Shown here piece by piece: positions 30,968 through 39,761 of a stretch of DNA of 64,000 bases (positions are counted from its first letter, which is position 1; each line of letters opens with the position of its first letter). The DNA lies in the NCBI RefSeq assembly GCF_042650565.1, contig NZ_JBHSBH010000008.1:62001-126000 (forward strand). Direction: 5' to 3'. The position numbers were made by a program, and so were the translations under genes. This DNA comes from Nocardiopsis_B sediminis (lineage in GTDB: Bacteria > Actinomycetota > Actinomycetes > Streptosporangiales > Streptosporangiaceae). Below the pieces are notes generated by a model. That model had not been told where the DNA came from, searched no databases, and saw nothing but the letters and a program-made list of their open reading frames with translations.

Positions 30968-32191
30968 CTACCCGCCGGCGCGGCCGGCTACGCGCGGCTC
31001 CGCGGCGCCGCTCGCCCCGGCCTCGCCGGTCGCGGCCCCGCCGATCCGTTCGGCCAGCCAGTCGTGGAACGCCGCGATGTGGTGCTCCATGGGCACCAGC
31101 ACCCCGCCCGCCCGGTAGGCGCGCGAGGCCATGGTCGGCTGGCACCGCTCGCAGGCGTCGAAGTCCTGCCGGTTGACCCGGTCGAACAGCTCCACCGAGC
31201 GGGAGACGTCGGCCCCGCCCGCGAGGGTCTCGGGCGCATAGAGCCAGTCGCACTCCACCCGCGTGCGGTCGGCGGCCAGCGGGAACATGCGGTGCACGAT
31301 CACGTGGTCGGGCACGAGGTTGACGAACACCTGCGGGGCGACGGTGATCGCGTAGTAGCGGCGGTCCTGGTCCTCGCTCACGCCGTCGAGCCGGCCGAAC
31401 CCCGCACCGCCGTCGACCGTGAACCCCTCGACCCCGGCACCGAACTCCGCGCCGTGGCCCACGTAGTACTGCGCGGCGTAGCCGTCGGCGAACTCCGGCA
31501 GCACCTCGGTCAGCTCGGGGTGGATGGTGCCGCAGTGGTAGCACTCCATGAAGTTCTCGATGATGAGCTTCCAGTTGGCCCGGACGTCGTAGGTGATGCG
31601 CCGCCCCAGGTCCAGGCCCTCGACCCGGTAGTTGCCGATGGCCTCCTCCGATCCCAGCCGCTCGGCCACGACGCCCTCGACCGTCTCGGCGAACGACGGC
31701 GGCTCCTCGGCCAGGCACACCCACACGTACCCGAGCCATTCGCGCACGTGCACGCCGATCAGGCCGTGCGCGGCGCGGTCCACGCCGGGCATCCCCGCCA
31801 GGTTGGGCGCGGCGATGAGCCGGCCGTCGAGGTCGTAGGTCCAGGCGTGGTAGGGGCACTGGAAGGAGCGGCGGACCTCGCCGGCCTCCTGGACGCACAG
31901 CTGCGCGCCCCGGTGCCGGCACACGTTGAGGAACGCGCGGACCTCCCCGGACCGGTTGCGGCTGACCAGCACGCTCTCCCGGCCCACCTGGACGGTCCGG
32001 AACGCGCCGGGGCGATCGAGGTCGCCGGAGCGCACGGCGCAGAACCACATCGCCTCGAAGACGCGCTCCTGCTCCCGCGCGAACACCGCGGGGTCGGTGT
32101 AGTAGTGCCCGGGCAGCGTGGCGATCAGGTCGGACGCTGCGGCGGGGTCAGGGGGCAGGGCCGGGGCGGCGGGGTCGTATGAGGTGGCCAT
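30968..32191 (-). CDS. Rieske oxygenase alpha subunit, glycine-betaine monooxygenase-like (GbcA type)
   Basis: 407 aa. Rieske [2Fe-2S] ligands Cys91, His93, Cys112, His115 (CRHRGAQLC ... QCPYHAWTYD); mononuclear iron ligands His219 and His224 in IENFMECYHCGTIHPELTEV. Such enzymes N-demethylate glycine betaine to dimethylglycine in the GbcA branch, and the neighbour here is a dimethylglycine/sarcosine dehydrogenase with Rieske ferredoxin and reductase across the divergent promoter, which fits. Start ATG 32191 has GGAGGAG. Stachydrine or carnitine demethylase is the main alternative. Confidence 0.9.
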   Translation of the reverse strand: MATSYDPAAPALPPDPAAASDLIATLPGHYYTDPAVFAREQERVFEAMWFCAVRSGDLDRPGAFRTVQVGRESVLVSRNRSGEVRAFLNVCRHRGAQLCVQEAGEVRRSFQCPYHAWTYDLDGRLIAAPNLAGMPGVDRAAHGLIGVHVREWLGYVWVCLAEEPPSFAETVEGVVAERLGSEEAIGNYRVEGLDLGRRITYDVRANWKLIIENFMECYHCGTIHPELTEVLPEFADGYAAQYYVGHGAEFGAGVEGFTVDGGAGFGRLDGVSEDQDRRYYAITVAPQVFVNLVPDHVIVHRMFPLAADRTRVECDWLYAPETLAGGADVSRSVELFDRVNRQDFDACERCQPTMASRAYRAGGVLVPMEHHIAAFHDWLAERIGGAATGEAGASGAAEPRVAGRAGG

Positions 32192-32232
32192 GGTGTGTCG
32201 GGCTCCTCCGGTCGGTGCTTCGGGCGCGGTCG

Positions 32233-34710
32233 TCAGCGGCGGATGCGGGTCATCTTGGGGTCGACCAGGGGTTCGGCGGCGACGGTCGCCGGAACCTTTT
32301 CGCTGAAGTAGGCGATGGAGACCGGTGTGCCCGGCACGGCGGCGCGGGCGGGCAGCCAGGCGTAGGCGATCGGCCGGTCGATGGTGTAGCCGTAGGCGGC
32401 GCTGGTGACGTACCCGGCGGGGGCGCCGTCGACGAAGACGGGCTCCTTGCCCATGACCATGTGGGCGGGGTCGTCGAGGGTGAGGCAGGTCAGCCGGCGC
32501 TCGGGTGTGCGCCCGGCCAGTTCCACGAGTGCGGTGCGGCCGATGAAGTCGCCCTTGTCCAGGCGCACCGCGAACCCCAGGCCCGCCTCGTAGGGGTCGT
32601 GCTCGGCGGTCATGTCGGTGCCTGAGGCCCGGTACCCCTTCTCCAGCCGCAGGCTGTTGAAGGCGCTGCGCCCGGCGGCGATCGCGCCCAGCGGGCGGCC
32701 CGCCTCCCACAGCGTGTCCCACAGCCGTAGCCCCAGGTCGGCGGTGGTGTACAGCTCCCAGCCGAGTTCGCCGACGTAGGAGACGCGCAGCGCGGTCACG
32801 GGGACGTCGCCGATGTGGGCGCGCCGCGCCTTGAAGTACCCGAACCCGGTGTGGGAGAAGTCGTCGCGGGTCAGCGGCTGCACCAGGTGGCGGGCGCGCG
32901 GCCCCCACACGCCGATGCAGGTGGTGCCCGAGGTGATGTCGCGGACCACCACCGACCCGTCGCCGGGGGCGTGGCGCAGGAGGTGGTCGAGGTCGAGGGG
33001 GCCGTTGGCGCCCACCTGGAAGGTGGTCTCGCCGAGCCGGGCGACGGTGAGGTCGCTGCGCACGCCCCCGGTGTCGTCGAGCAGCAGCGTGTAGGTGACC
33101 GCGCCGGGTTTCTTGTCGAGCCGGTTGGTGGTGAGCCGGTCCAGGAACGCCAGGGCGCCCGGGCCCGTGACCTCCAGCCGGGTCAGCGGGGTCATGTCGT
33201 AGAGCGCGACGCCTTCGCGGGTGGCGCGGGCCTCGGCGGCGGCGATGGGCGACCAGTAGCGGGCCGACCAGGGGTCGCGCTCGGGCACTTCGGCGCCGGG
33301 CAGCCGTGCGTTGGACTCGAACCAGTGGGGGCGCTCCCAGCCCGCCGATTCCAGGAAGTAGGCGCCCAGCCGCTGCTGGCGGACGTGGAAGGGGCTGGTG
33401 CGCAGCGGGCGGGGCCGCTCGATGGGCTGGAGGGGGTGGACGACGTCGTAGACCTCCACGAAGCTCTGCCGGCCCCGTTCCTCGATGTAGGCCGGGGACA
33501 GCTGGGCGGTGCCGAAGCGGTGGACGTCGCACTCGTGCACGTCGGTGCCGGGCCGGCCGTCGACCAGCCATTCGGCGACGGCCCGCGCGACTCCGGCCGA
33601 GTGGGTCACCCACACCGCCTCGGCCAGCCAGAACCCGCGCACCTCCCGGGACTCGCCCAGCAGCGGCATGCCGTCGGGGGTGAAGGAGAACACCCCGTTG
33701 AAGCCCTCGGCGACCTCGGCCCCGGCCAGGGCGGGCAGCAGGGCGACGCTGTCGTCCCAGCTGGGCGCGAAGTCATCGGGGGTGAACTCCAGCATGGAGG
33801 GCATGACCGGGGCCTGGCCCGGTGCGGCGACGTCGTCCAGCTTCACCGGCATCGGGCGGTGGGCGTAGGTGCCGATGCCCAGGCGGTCCCCGTGCTCGCG
33901 GAAGTACAGGTCGCGGTCCTGGTGGCGCAGCAGCGGCATCGACGCCTCCTGCTCCGCGGTGCTGCGGCCGTGCAGCTCGGGCAGCGGGCCGGTGGTGGCG
34001 TACTGGTGGGCGAGCGGCAGCAGCGGCACCGTCATCCCCGCCATGGCGCCGATCCGCTGCCCCCAGAACCCGGCGGCGCTGACCACCACGTCGGCGGGGA
34101 CGTCGCCGCGATCGGTGCGCACCCCGTGGACACGCCCGCCGCTGTGGTCGATGCCGGTGACCGTGTGGTGGGCGCGGAACACCGCGCCGCGCGCCATGGC
34201 CGCGCGCGCCTGCGCCTCGGCGGCGCGCAGCGCCTTGGCGATGCCGTCGTCGGGGGTGTGCAGGCCGCCGAGCACGGCGCCGGGGGCCAGCAGCGGCCAC
34301 AGCCGGCGGCACTCCTCCTCGGAGACCAGCGAGGCGCGGACCCCCCAGGCTTCCGCCCAGCCGTGCTTGCGCTTGAGGTCGGCCCAGCGCTCGGGGGTGG
34401 TGGCCACCTCCAGCCCGCCCACCGCCCGGAAGCACCATTGGCCGTCGAGGTCGAGCCGCCCGTATTTGCGTACCGTATAGGCGGCGAACTCGGTCATGGT
34501 CTTCGACGCGTTGGTCTGGAACACCAGGCCGGGCGCGTGTGAGCTGGACCCGCCGGTGGCGAACAGCGGGCCCTGGTCCAGCACGGTGACGTCGGTCCAG
34601 CCGCGTTCGGTCAGCTCGTCGGCGAGGGCGCAGCCGACGATCCCGGCACCGATGATCACGACGCGCGGACCGGTGCCGGGGGAGGGGGCAGGGGCGGAGG
34701 AAGCACTCAT
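32233..34710 (-). CDS. Dimethylglycine/sarcosine dehydrogenase-like FAD oxidoreductase with GcvT domain
   Basis: 825 aa. The N-terminal DAO-type FAD domain begins RVVIIGAGIVGCALADELTE with TGGSSSHAPGLVFQTNASKT, typical of dimethylglycine dehydrogenases; the C-terminal half is a folate-binding GcvT/aminomethyltransferase domain (VALYDMTPLTRLEVTGPGAL, ALRVSYVGELGWELYTTADL, GLGFAVRLDKGDFIGRTAL). It would oxidatively demethylate an N-methylglycine and pass the one-carbon unit to tetrahydrofolate. Upstream partner of the Rieske oxygenase gene, 41 bp apart, in one operon. Start ATG 34710. Confidence 0.92.
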   Translation of the reverse strand: MSASSAPAPSPGTGPRVVIIGAGIVGCALADELTERGWTDVTVLDQGPLFATGGSSSHAPGLVFQTNASKTMTEFAAYTVRKYGRLDLDGQWCFRAVGGLEVATTPERWADLKRKHGWAEAWGVRASLVSEEECRRLWPLLAPGAVLGGLHTPDDGIAKALRAAEAQARAAMARGAVFRAHHTVTGIDHSGGRVHGVRTDRGDVPADVVVSAAGFWGQRIGAMAGMTVPLLPLAHQYATTGPLPELHGRSTAEQEASMPLLRHQDRDLYFREHGDRLGIGTYAHRPMPVKLDDVAAPGQAPVMPSMLEFTPDDFAPSWDDSVALLPALAGAEVAEGFNGVFSFTPDGMPLLGESREVRGFWLAEAVWVTHSAGVARAVAEWLVDGRPGTDVHECDVHRFGTAQLSPAYIEERGRQSFVEVYDVVHPLQPIERPRPLRTSPFHVRQQRLGAYFLESAGWERPHWFESNARLPGAEVPERDPWSARYWSPIAAAEARATREGVALYDMTPLTRLEVTGPGALAFLDRLTTNRLDKKPGAVTYTLLLDDTGGVRSDLTVARLGETTFQVGANGPLDLDHLLRHAPGDGSVVVRDITSGTTCIGVWGPRARHLVQPLTRDDFSHTGFGYFKARRAHIGDVPVTALRVSYVGELGWELYTTADLGLRLWDTLWEAGRPLGAIAAGRSAFNSLRLEKGYRASGTDMTAEHDPYEAGLGFAVRLDKGDFIGRTALVELAGRTPERRLTCLTLDDPAHMVMGKEPVFVDGAPAGYVTSAAYGYTIDRPIAYAWLPARAAVPGTPVSIAYFSEKVPATVAAEPLVDPKMTRIRR

Positions 34711-35080
34711 CGCGAGGTCCCTTCTCAGGGCGGAGTGAGCACGGAAGAACGGGGGATTGGGGGGTTGCGTATGGCGCTACGAAGTGCGCGACTCCCAACA
34801 GTGCAACCCATGTGGAGCGGCGTCAAGCCTCCCGCCGTTACACCTTCTTTACCGCCGGATTGCCGGAGAAAGGCGGAATCCTGGGGCTTGACGGCCGGGC
34901 GCGAGCGCCTGAGACTGTTGCGTAATCGACCCGAGGTTGCGCACTAGGGAACACTCAGGCCCGTTGCGGACCCCGTCGACGAGCCGTCCGCACCACAGAA
35001 TCCGTACCGCCGGACACCGGCCGCGCCCTCCTTCGGCGTGCCCGGAAACCCCCGGCGGCGGTACCCCACGAGGAGGCGTG
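34711..35080. promoter_or_regulatory. Divergent promoter region of the demethylation locus with GTTGCG repeats
   Basis: 370 bp, locally AT-enriched. GTTGCG occurs at 34764, 34917, 34936 and 34963, and GTGCAAC at 34801 forms an inverted pair with the first (GGGGTTGC / GCAACCC). Spaced direct and inverted repeats of this type suit an IclR/GntR-like regulator controlling both transcription units. No regulator gene is adjacent. A tract ACACCTTCTTTACCGCC near 34840 could hold promoter elements. Confidence 0.45.
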
Positions 35081-35482
35081 ATGATCTACGCATGTCACCT
35101 GGACGAGCTGCCCAAGGGGGAGTCCCTGCGCGTCACCGCCGACGTGCCGATCGCGGTCTTCAACGTCGACGGTGAGGTCTATGCCATCGACGACACCTGC
35201 ACCCACCAGAACGCCTCGCTGTCCGACGGCTGGCTGGAGGGGTGCTTCATCGAGTGCCCTCTGCACGAGGCCGCCTTCGACCTGCGCACCGGGATGCCCA
35301 CCTGCCCGCCCGCCAAGCGCGCGGTGCGCACCCACCCGGTGACCGTCCGGCCCGACGGCCACATCTACGTGCACGCCCCCGCAGCCGTGCCCGCCGCCCC
35401 CTCCGCGCCCGGCGCCCACGCAGCGCCCCTCGCCTCCTCCGCCGCCGCCGTTCCCGCCGCATCCGCGGAGGGCGCCGCGTGA
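35081..35482 (+). CDS. Rieske-type [2Fe-2S] ferredoxin
   Basis: 133 aa; electron carrier to the Rieske oxygenase. Cluster ligands Cys40, His42, Cys59, His62 (DDTCTHQNASLSD ... FIECPLHEAAFD). After residue 105 it has a 28-residue Ala/Pro tail unlike compact ferredoxins of this family. ATG 35081 follows AGGAGG by four bases. Its stop overlaps the start of the reductase gene (GTGA), so the two proteins are made together. Confidence 0.93.
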   Translation: MIYACHLDELPKGESLRVTADVPIAVFNVDGEVYAIDDTCTHQNASLSDGWLEGCFIECPLHEAAFDLRTGMPTCPPAKRAVRTHPVTVRPDGHIYVHAPAAVPAAPSAPGAHAAPLASSAAAVPAASAEGAA

Positions 35483-36636
35483 AGGCCGTGACCGTGGTCG
35501 GCGCCTCCCTCGCCGGCCTCGGGGCCGCCCGCGCACTACGCGAACAGGGCTTCGACGGCACCCTCACCGTCGTCGGCGAAGAGCCCCACCCGCCCTACGA
35601 CCGCCCCCCGCTGTCCAAGGACTTCCTCCTCGGCAAGGCCGGCCCCGCCGACCTCGCACTCCACGACGACCACGGCGACAGCGGCCTGGACATCCGCTGG
35701 CGCCTGGGCACCCGCGCCACCGGGCTCGACCCCCGGCGGCGCGCGGTCCTGCTCGCCGACGGCTCCGAGGTGGCCGGCGACGGCGTCGTCATCGCCACCG
35801 GCGCCACCCCCCGCCGGCTGCCCGGCCCCGGACCGCAGGCCGGCGTCCACGTGCTGCGCACCCTCGACGACGCCGAGGCGCTGCGCGACGACCTCGCCGC
35901 CGGCACCCCCCGGGTCGCGGTGGTCGGCGGCTCCTTCATCGGCGCCGAGATCGCCTCATCGTGCTCGGCGCTGGGCCTGGAGGTGACCGTCATCGAGGCC
36001 GCCCCCCTCCCGCTCGCACCGGTCCTGGGCGAGGAGATGGCCGCGCACTGCACGGCCCTGCACGCCGACGCCGGTGTCCGGCTGCTGTGCGGGACCGGCG
36101 TGGCCCGGCTGCTGGGCGCCGACCGGGTCACCGGGGTCGAACTGGCCGACGGCCGGCGGATCCCCGCCGATGTGGTGGTCGTGGGGATCGGCGTCCGTCC
36201 CGCCACCGGGTGGCTGGCCGGGAGCGGGGTCGACGTCGACGACGGGGTGGTCTGCGATTCCGGGTGCCGGACGTCCGTCCCCGGGGTGGTGGCCGCCGGC
36301 GACGTCGCCCGCCTGCCCGCCCCCGGCGGCGGCAGCGCCCGCGCCGAGCACTGGAGCAACGCCAGCGACCAGCCCGCCGTGGCCGTGCGCAACCTCCTGG
36401 CCGGCGCCACCGTCCAGGACTACCGCCGGACCCCCTACTTCTGGTCCGACCAGTACGGGGTCCGCATCCAGTTCGCCGGGGCCGCCCGCCCCGGAGACAC
36501 CGTCCGCGTGGTCGACGGCGCCCCCGCCGACCGCTCCTTCGCCGCCGTCTACGAACGCGACGGAGCGGTCACCGCGGCCATCGCCCTCAACCGCCCCCGC
36601 CCCTTCACCCGCCTGCGCCGCACCATCGCCGCGTGA
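35479..36636 (+). CDS. FAD-dependent ferredoxin reductase
   Basis: 385 aa NAD(P)H:ferredoxin reductase of the oxygenase-coupled family. FAD GxGxxG-like VTVVGASLAGLGAARAL, conserved PYDRPPLSKDFLLG, NAD site RVAVVGGSFIGAEIASSCSA, and TSVPGVVAAGDVARLP (FAD ribityl contact). HWSNASDQPAVAVRNLL and YFWSDQYGVRIQFAG are the C-terminal domain marks. It feeds electrons through the adjacent ferredoxin to the Rieske oxygenase. GTG 35479 overlaps the ferredoxin stop. Confidence 0.93.
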   Translation: MKAVTVVGASLAGLGAARALREQGFDGTLTVVGEEPHPPYDRPPLSKDFLLGKAGPADLALHDDHGDSGLDIRWRLGTRATGLDPRRRAVLLADGSEVAGDGVVIATGATPRRLPGPGPQAGVHVLRTLDDAEALRDDLAAGTPRVAVVGGSFIGAEIASSCSALGLEVTVIEAAPLPLAPVLGEEMAAHCTALHADAGVRLLCGTGVARLLGADRVTGVELADGRRIPADVVVVGIGVRPATGWLAGSGVDVDDGVVCDSGCRTSVPGVVAAGDVARLPAPGGGSARAEHWSNASDQPAVAVRNLLAGATVQDYRRTPYFWSDQYGVRIQFAGAARPGDTVRVVDGAPADRSFAAVYERDGAVTAAIALNRPRPFTRLRRTIAA

Positions 36637-36648
36637 TGGCGCGCACCG

Positions 36649-36680
36649 CCGGAGGCCCCGCGCCAAGGCGAGGCCTCCGG
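36649..36680. terminator. Terminator between reductase and intein-bearing amidase genes
   Basis: Inverted repeat CCGGAGGCC / GGCCTCCGG with a 14-nt loop, between two convergent genes (stop at 36636 forward; stop at 36701 reverse). Confidence 0.6.
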
Positions 36681-36700
36681 AAACGACGGCGAGGGCGGGG

Positions 36701-38689
36701 CTACTTCGGCCAGTAGAAGACGTCGGCGGTGGCCGAGGAGATGGTCGCGGGGGCGCCGCCGAACTGGGCGATGCGCACCCGCACCCGGCGGCCCTCGGCG
36801 AGGTTGCCCTTCCAGGAGTAGGTGAAGTGGCCGTTGCCGCCCACCTGGACGGGGGAGTCGATCGGGCGGTTGCGGGCGATCTCCCAGCCCCCGCCGCCCT
36901 CCTCGTACTCCGTCGCGCGGATCTGCACCTCGGCGCCCGCGGCCAGGCCCTCGATCGTGACGCCCACCGACAGGTCGTACAGCGCGCCATCGGGTTCGTC
37001 GACGCCCACCAGCGAGTACAGCTCGCCGGTGGCGCCGTCGTGGCGCCGGTCGAACACCAGCGACGCCCACTGGCCCGAGGCCAGCTCCTGGGCGTCGTCC
37101 TTCTCGAAGCGGCGGTGCTTGGGCATGTCATCCTCTCCATCGGGCGGGAAGCTCCCGCTGGGGGCCTTGCGGAACGTGCCGTCGCGCACCATGGCGTAGG
37201 CCTTGTCGCCGGGGCACGAGGTGGAGATGAAGTCCCGGTGCCCCTTCACGGTGCGGGAGATGGAGGACTCCGGCTCCACCAGCCACTGGAGGAGCTGGCG
37301 CACCGCCTCGATCTGGGCATCGGTGATCGGGTCGGAGGGGCCGGTGGCCAGGGTGACCGAGTAGTAGGTGGAGTTGCCGCCGGGCTGGGCGGCCTGCTGC
37401 TTGAACAGCCCCCGCCCCTCGATCACATAGCCGTGCGGGCAGGCCATGAAGGAGTTGCCGGTGAAGTACACCGTGCCCGCGCGCCGCGCCAGCCAGGTGC
37501 GGTCGGGGGTCGAGGGGCACCAGATCCGGCCGGTGTAGGTCTCGGTGGTGACGGAGAAGCCGGCGCCGCGGTCGGCGGCCAGCGGCGCGAGGTGGGAGTC
37601 GCTGCGCAGGTCCACCCGCCACCCGGCCCGGCCCGAGGGCGACGCCGGCGGCGTGCGGCGCAGCGCGGTGGCGTGCCCGGCGAGGGTCGCGGCGAACTGG
37701 AACGCCTCGGCGAGCCGCCGGCCGACCGGCCCGAACGACGACACCGCCCCCGCCGCGCGGCCGCCGCCGGCGGCCTCGACGAACAGCGCCAGCTGCGCCC
37801 GGGTGAGGGTGCGCAGGAAGGAATGGCGCGGGACCCCGCCGGGCGCGTGGTCCAGGGTGACCCGGGCCGCCTCGGGCCCCAGCCGGAACCGGGTGAGGAC
37901 GCCGTCGGCCGATTCCCACCAGCGGGGCATCCCCCGCGACCGCGCCCCGGCTTCGGGATCGTCGGGCGAGGGCGGACCGCACGTGGCGCGCAGCGCCGCC
38001 CGGACCCGGGAGGCCAGGCCGGGGTCGGCGACCTCGATGAGGTGGCCGCCCGTCTCGTCGTCGGCGCGGCCCAGCGTGCAGCACCACGCGACCGACTCGA
38101 CCAGCGGATCGGACCACTTGGCCTCGGCCGGGAGGTCGCCGCACGGGGCGCTCAGCGGGATCCGGTCGCCGGGCCCGAGGTGGGCGGTGGTGGTCCAGCC
38201 GCGCCGCGTGGCCGCCGAGGGGCCGTCGGCGGCGGCCCGCCCGTGGGGGCGCACCACCGGCCACCGGTGGGCCGTGGTCGTCAGTGACGAGTGCCCCTCG
38301 CCCTCCATGCGGACGAGCTCCCTGCGCATCGCCGGGAACTCGTTCATCGCGCCCAGCGGCTGCCAGCGCGACAGCCCGGTGGTGTGGTCGAGGGTGAGGA
38401 CGACGTCGCCCGGGGCGATCTGGAGGAAGCTCCGCCAGCCGTCCTCGGTCAGGATCTCGGTCTGCTCGTCGACGCAGTAGCCGATGTCGACCCAGCCGCG
38501 GGACGGCCCGGTGTGGAAATTGCGCGTATTGCGCCAGTAGGAGATGCAGGACGAGTGGGCTTTCCCGGCGAGCCCCTGGTCCGAGCTGTCGTAGTGGATG
38601 ACCAGGCCCGACTTCGGGTCGGCCGAGGAGGCCGGGGAGGCCCCCCAGCCGAGGTCGTTGCGGGAGACATATCGCTGTGGCTTTGGCAC
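36701..38689 (-). CDS. N-acetylmuramoyl-L-alanine amidase precursor interrupted by an intein
   Basis: 662-residue precursor. The N-extein (1-71) is the start of an Amidase_2/PGRP domain: SGLVIHYDSS with the first zinc His, NFHTGPSRGWVDIGY. Residues 72-412 are an intein. The C-extein resumes SFMACPHGYVIEGRGL, a PGRP core, then VKGHRDFISTSCPGDKAYAM with His and Cys zinc ligands. After about residue 515 comes a beta-rich domain (QWASLVFDRRHDGATGELYS ... ADVFYWPK). Joined exteins give 321 aa. There is no signal peptide, as in phage endolysins. GTG 38689 has GGAGGG upstream. The spliced enzyme should cut MurNAc-L-Ala in peptidoglycan. Confidence 0.9.
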   Translation of the reverse strand: MPKPQRYVSRNDLGWGASPASSADPKSGLVIHYDSSDQGLAGKAHSSCISYWRNTRNFHTGPSRGWVDIGYCVDEQTEILTEDGWRSFLQIAPGDVVLTLDHTTGLSRWQPLGAMNEFPAMRRELVRMEGEGHSSLTTTAHRWPVVRPHGRAAADGPSAATRRGWTTTAHLGPGDRIPLSAPCGDLPAEAKWSDPLVESVAWCCTLGRADDETGGHLIEVADPGLASRVRAALRATCGPPSPDDPEAGARSRGMPRWWESADGVLTRFRLGPEAARVTLDHAPGGVPRHSFLRTLTRAQLALFVEAAGGGRAAGAVSSFGPVGRRLAEAFQFAATLAGHATALRRTPPASPSGRAGWRVDLRSDSHLAPLAADRGAGFSVTTETYTGRIWCPSTPDRTWLARRAGTVYFTGNSFMACPHGYVIEGRGLFKQQAAQPGGNSTYYSVTLATGPSDPITDAQIEAVRQLLQWLVEPESSISRTVKGHRDFISTSCPGDKAYAMVRDGTFRKAPSGSFPPDGEDDMPKHRRFEKDDAQELASGQWASLVFDRRHDGATGELYSLVGVDEPDGALYDLSVGVTIEGLAAGAEVQIRATEYEEGGGGWEIARNRPIDSPVQVGGNGHFTYSWKGNLAEGRRVRVRIAQFGGAPATISSATADVFYWPK
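37454..38476 (-). mobile_element. Intein in the amidase (341 residues, degenerate homing endonuclease)
   Basis: Starts at Cys72 (CVDEQTEILTEDGW, block A) and ends GTVYFTGN at Asn412, followed by Ser413. Block B GHSSLTTTAHRW has the TxxH. The penultimate residue is Gly rather than His, a known variant. The centre has LVESVAWCCTLG and LTRAQLALFVEAAGGG, which look like decayed LAGLIDADG helices, so homing activity is doubtful. The site is between Tyr and Ser of the conserved DIGY-SF motif of the amidase, so the enzyme is dead until splicing. G+C and codon use match the host, arguing against very recent arrival. Confidence 0.85.
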
Positions 38690-38995
38690 GGTCCCTCCTC
38701 TGGAGGGAAGATAGCTCACTTCCGGTGCGCTGACGATCTCTGTGGGTGAGAACGGGACGCTCCGCCCCTCTGAGCTGGAGCGGGAGCGAAAAGGAAGATT
38801 CGCCCGGGCTCCGCGGCCGCCCGCCCGGCCGGGAATGCCCGCCCGCCGCACCCTCGGGGGGCCGCCGGCGCCGGGCGCCCGCACCGCCGAAAGCGCCGCG
38901 CGGGCCCGGCATCTTGCTAACGTTCCGAGTGTCGTCCACGCCGGATCCGGCCGCCTCCGCCGGACCGGCCCGCACCGAGTCGAAAGCCCCCCACC

Positions 38996-39715
38996 ATGCG
39001 CCTCCTGCCGTCCCCCGCTCTCCGCCGCGCCCTGCTGGCCTCGGGTGCCGCCCTCGCGACCGGCGCCCTGCTGTCCGGATGCGACTCCGTCCCCTTCGAC
39101 CTCGGCGACGACTTCAGCGACCTGGAGCTGCCCGACTTCGCCAGCCCTTCGCCCTCCCCGTCGGAGGGCGCCGGGGAAGAGGCGGCGGCGCCCTTCACGC
39201 TGCCCGCCTCCTGCGCCGAGGCCGGGGCGGCGGAGATCGTCGGCGGCCTGGCCCCCGCGGGCGCGCAGGTCGACGAGCAGGCCGGCCAGGTCGAGGACGC
39301 TGAGGACGCCGAGCAGGTGGCGTGCGTGTGGACCACGGGCGGCGCGGGCACCGGCACCGGAACGGGCGCGCCGGGCGAGGACGGGGCCGGTCAGGCCGCC
39401 GAGACCATCGCGCTCGTCTTCACCGTCAACACCGACCCCTCCGACAGCGCCCAGGTGGTGCAGGTGCAGGGGGCCGAGGCCGAGGCCAACTGGGAGGTGG
39501 ACGTCGACGTGAACAGCGACACCTACCGCACCGCCGCGACCGACTCCCTGGAGGGCGAGTTCGAGTACCTCTCCACCGTCGAGGGCTCCACCCGCCACCT
39601 CTACCTCTCGCTGCCCGGCGAGTTCCACATCACCGCCTCCGCGGTGCACTCCGAGGTCACCCAGGAGCAGCTGGAGGAGATCGTGGTCCAGGCCGCCGAG
39701 CAGGCCCGGTCCTGA
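38996..39715 (+). CDS. Secreted lipoprotein of unknown function
   Basis: 239 aa. Signal peptide with lipobox LLSGC at residue 28-ish (LATGALLSGCDSVPFDLGDD), then an acidic low-complexity linker rich in Ser/Pro and a Gly/Thr repeat (GAGTGTGTGAPGED) before a compact alpha/beta domain (ETIALVFTVNTDPSDSAQVV, LYLSLPGEFHITASAV). The general build recalls DUF3558-type actinobacterial lipoproteins, but I cannot confirm that. Monocistronic; a strong hairpin terminates it. CTTGCTAACGTT just upstream may hold the promoter. Confidence 0.82.
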   Translation: MRLLPSPALRRALLASGAALATGALLSGCDSVPFDLGDDFSDLELPDFASPSPSPSEGAGEEAAAPFTLPASCAEAGAAEIVGGLAPAGAQVDEQAGQVEDAEDAEQVACVWTTGGAGTGTGTGAPGEDGAGQAAETIALVFTVNTDPSDSAQVVQVQGAEAEANWEVDVDVNSDTYRTAATDSLEGEFEYLSTVEGSTRHLYLSLPGEFHITASAVHSEVTQEQLEEIVVQAAEQARS

Positions 39716-39726
39716 CCCGCGCCGCG

Positions 39727-39754
39727 GCGCCCCGGGACCCTGGTCCCGGGGCGC
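39727..39754. terminator. Convergent terminator between two lipoprotein genes
   Basis: Perfect 13-bp arms GCGCCCCGGGACC / GGTCCCGGGGCGC with a 2-nt centre (effective loop larger), between the forward lipoprotein gene (stop 39715) and the reverse OmpA-domain gene (stop 39762). Confidence 0.75.
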
Positions 39755-39761
39755 CCGCGGA

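Noticed and set aside
38690..39649. Reverse frame extending the intein-bearing amidase to 982 residues
   Set aside because: The extension is antisense to the lipoprotein gene and has no homology; GTG 38689 with GGAGGG is the real start.
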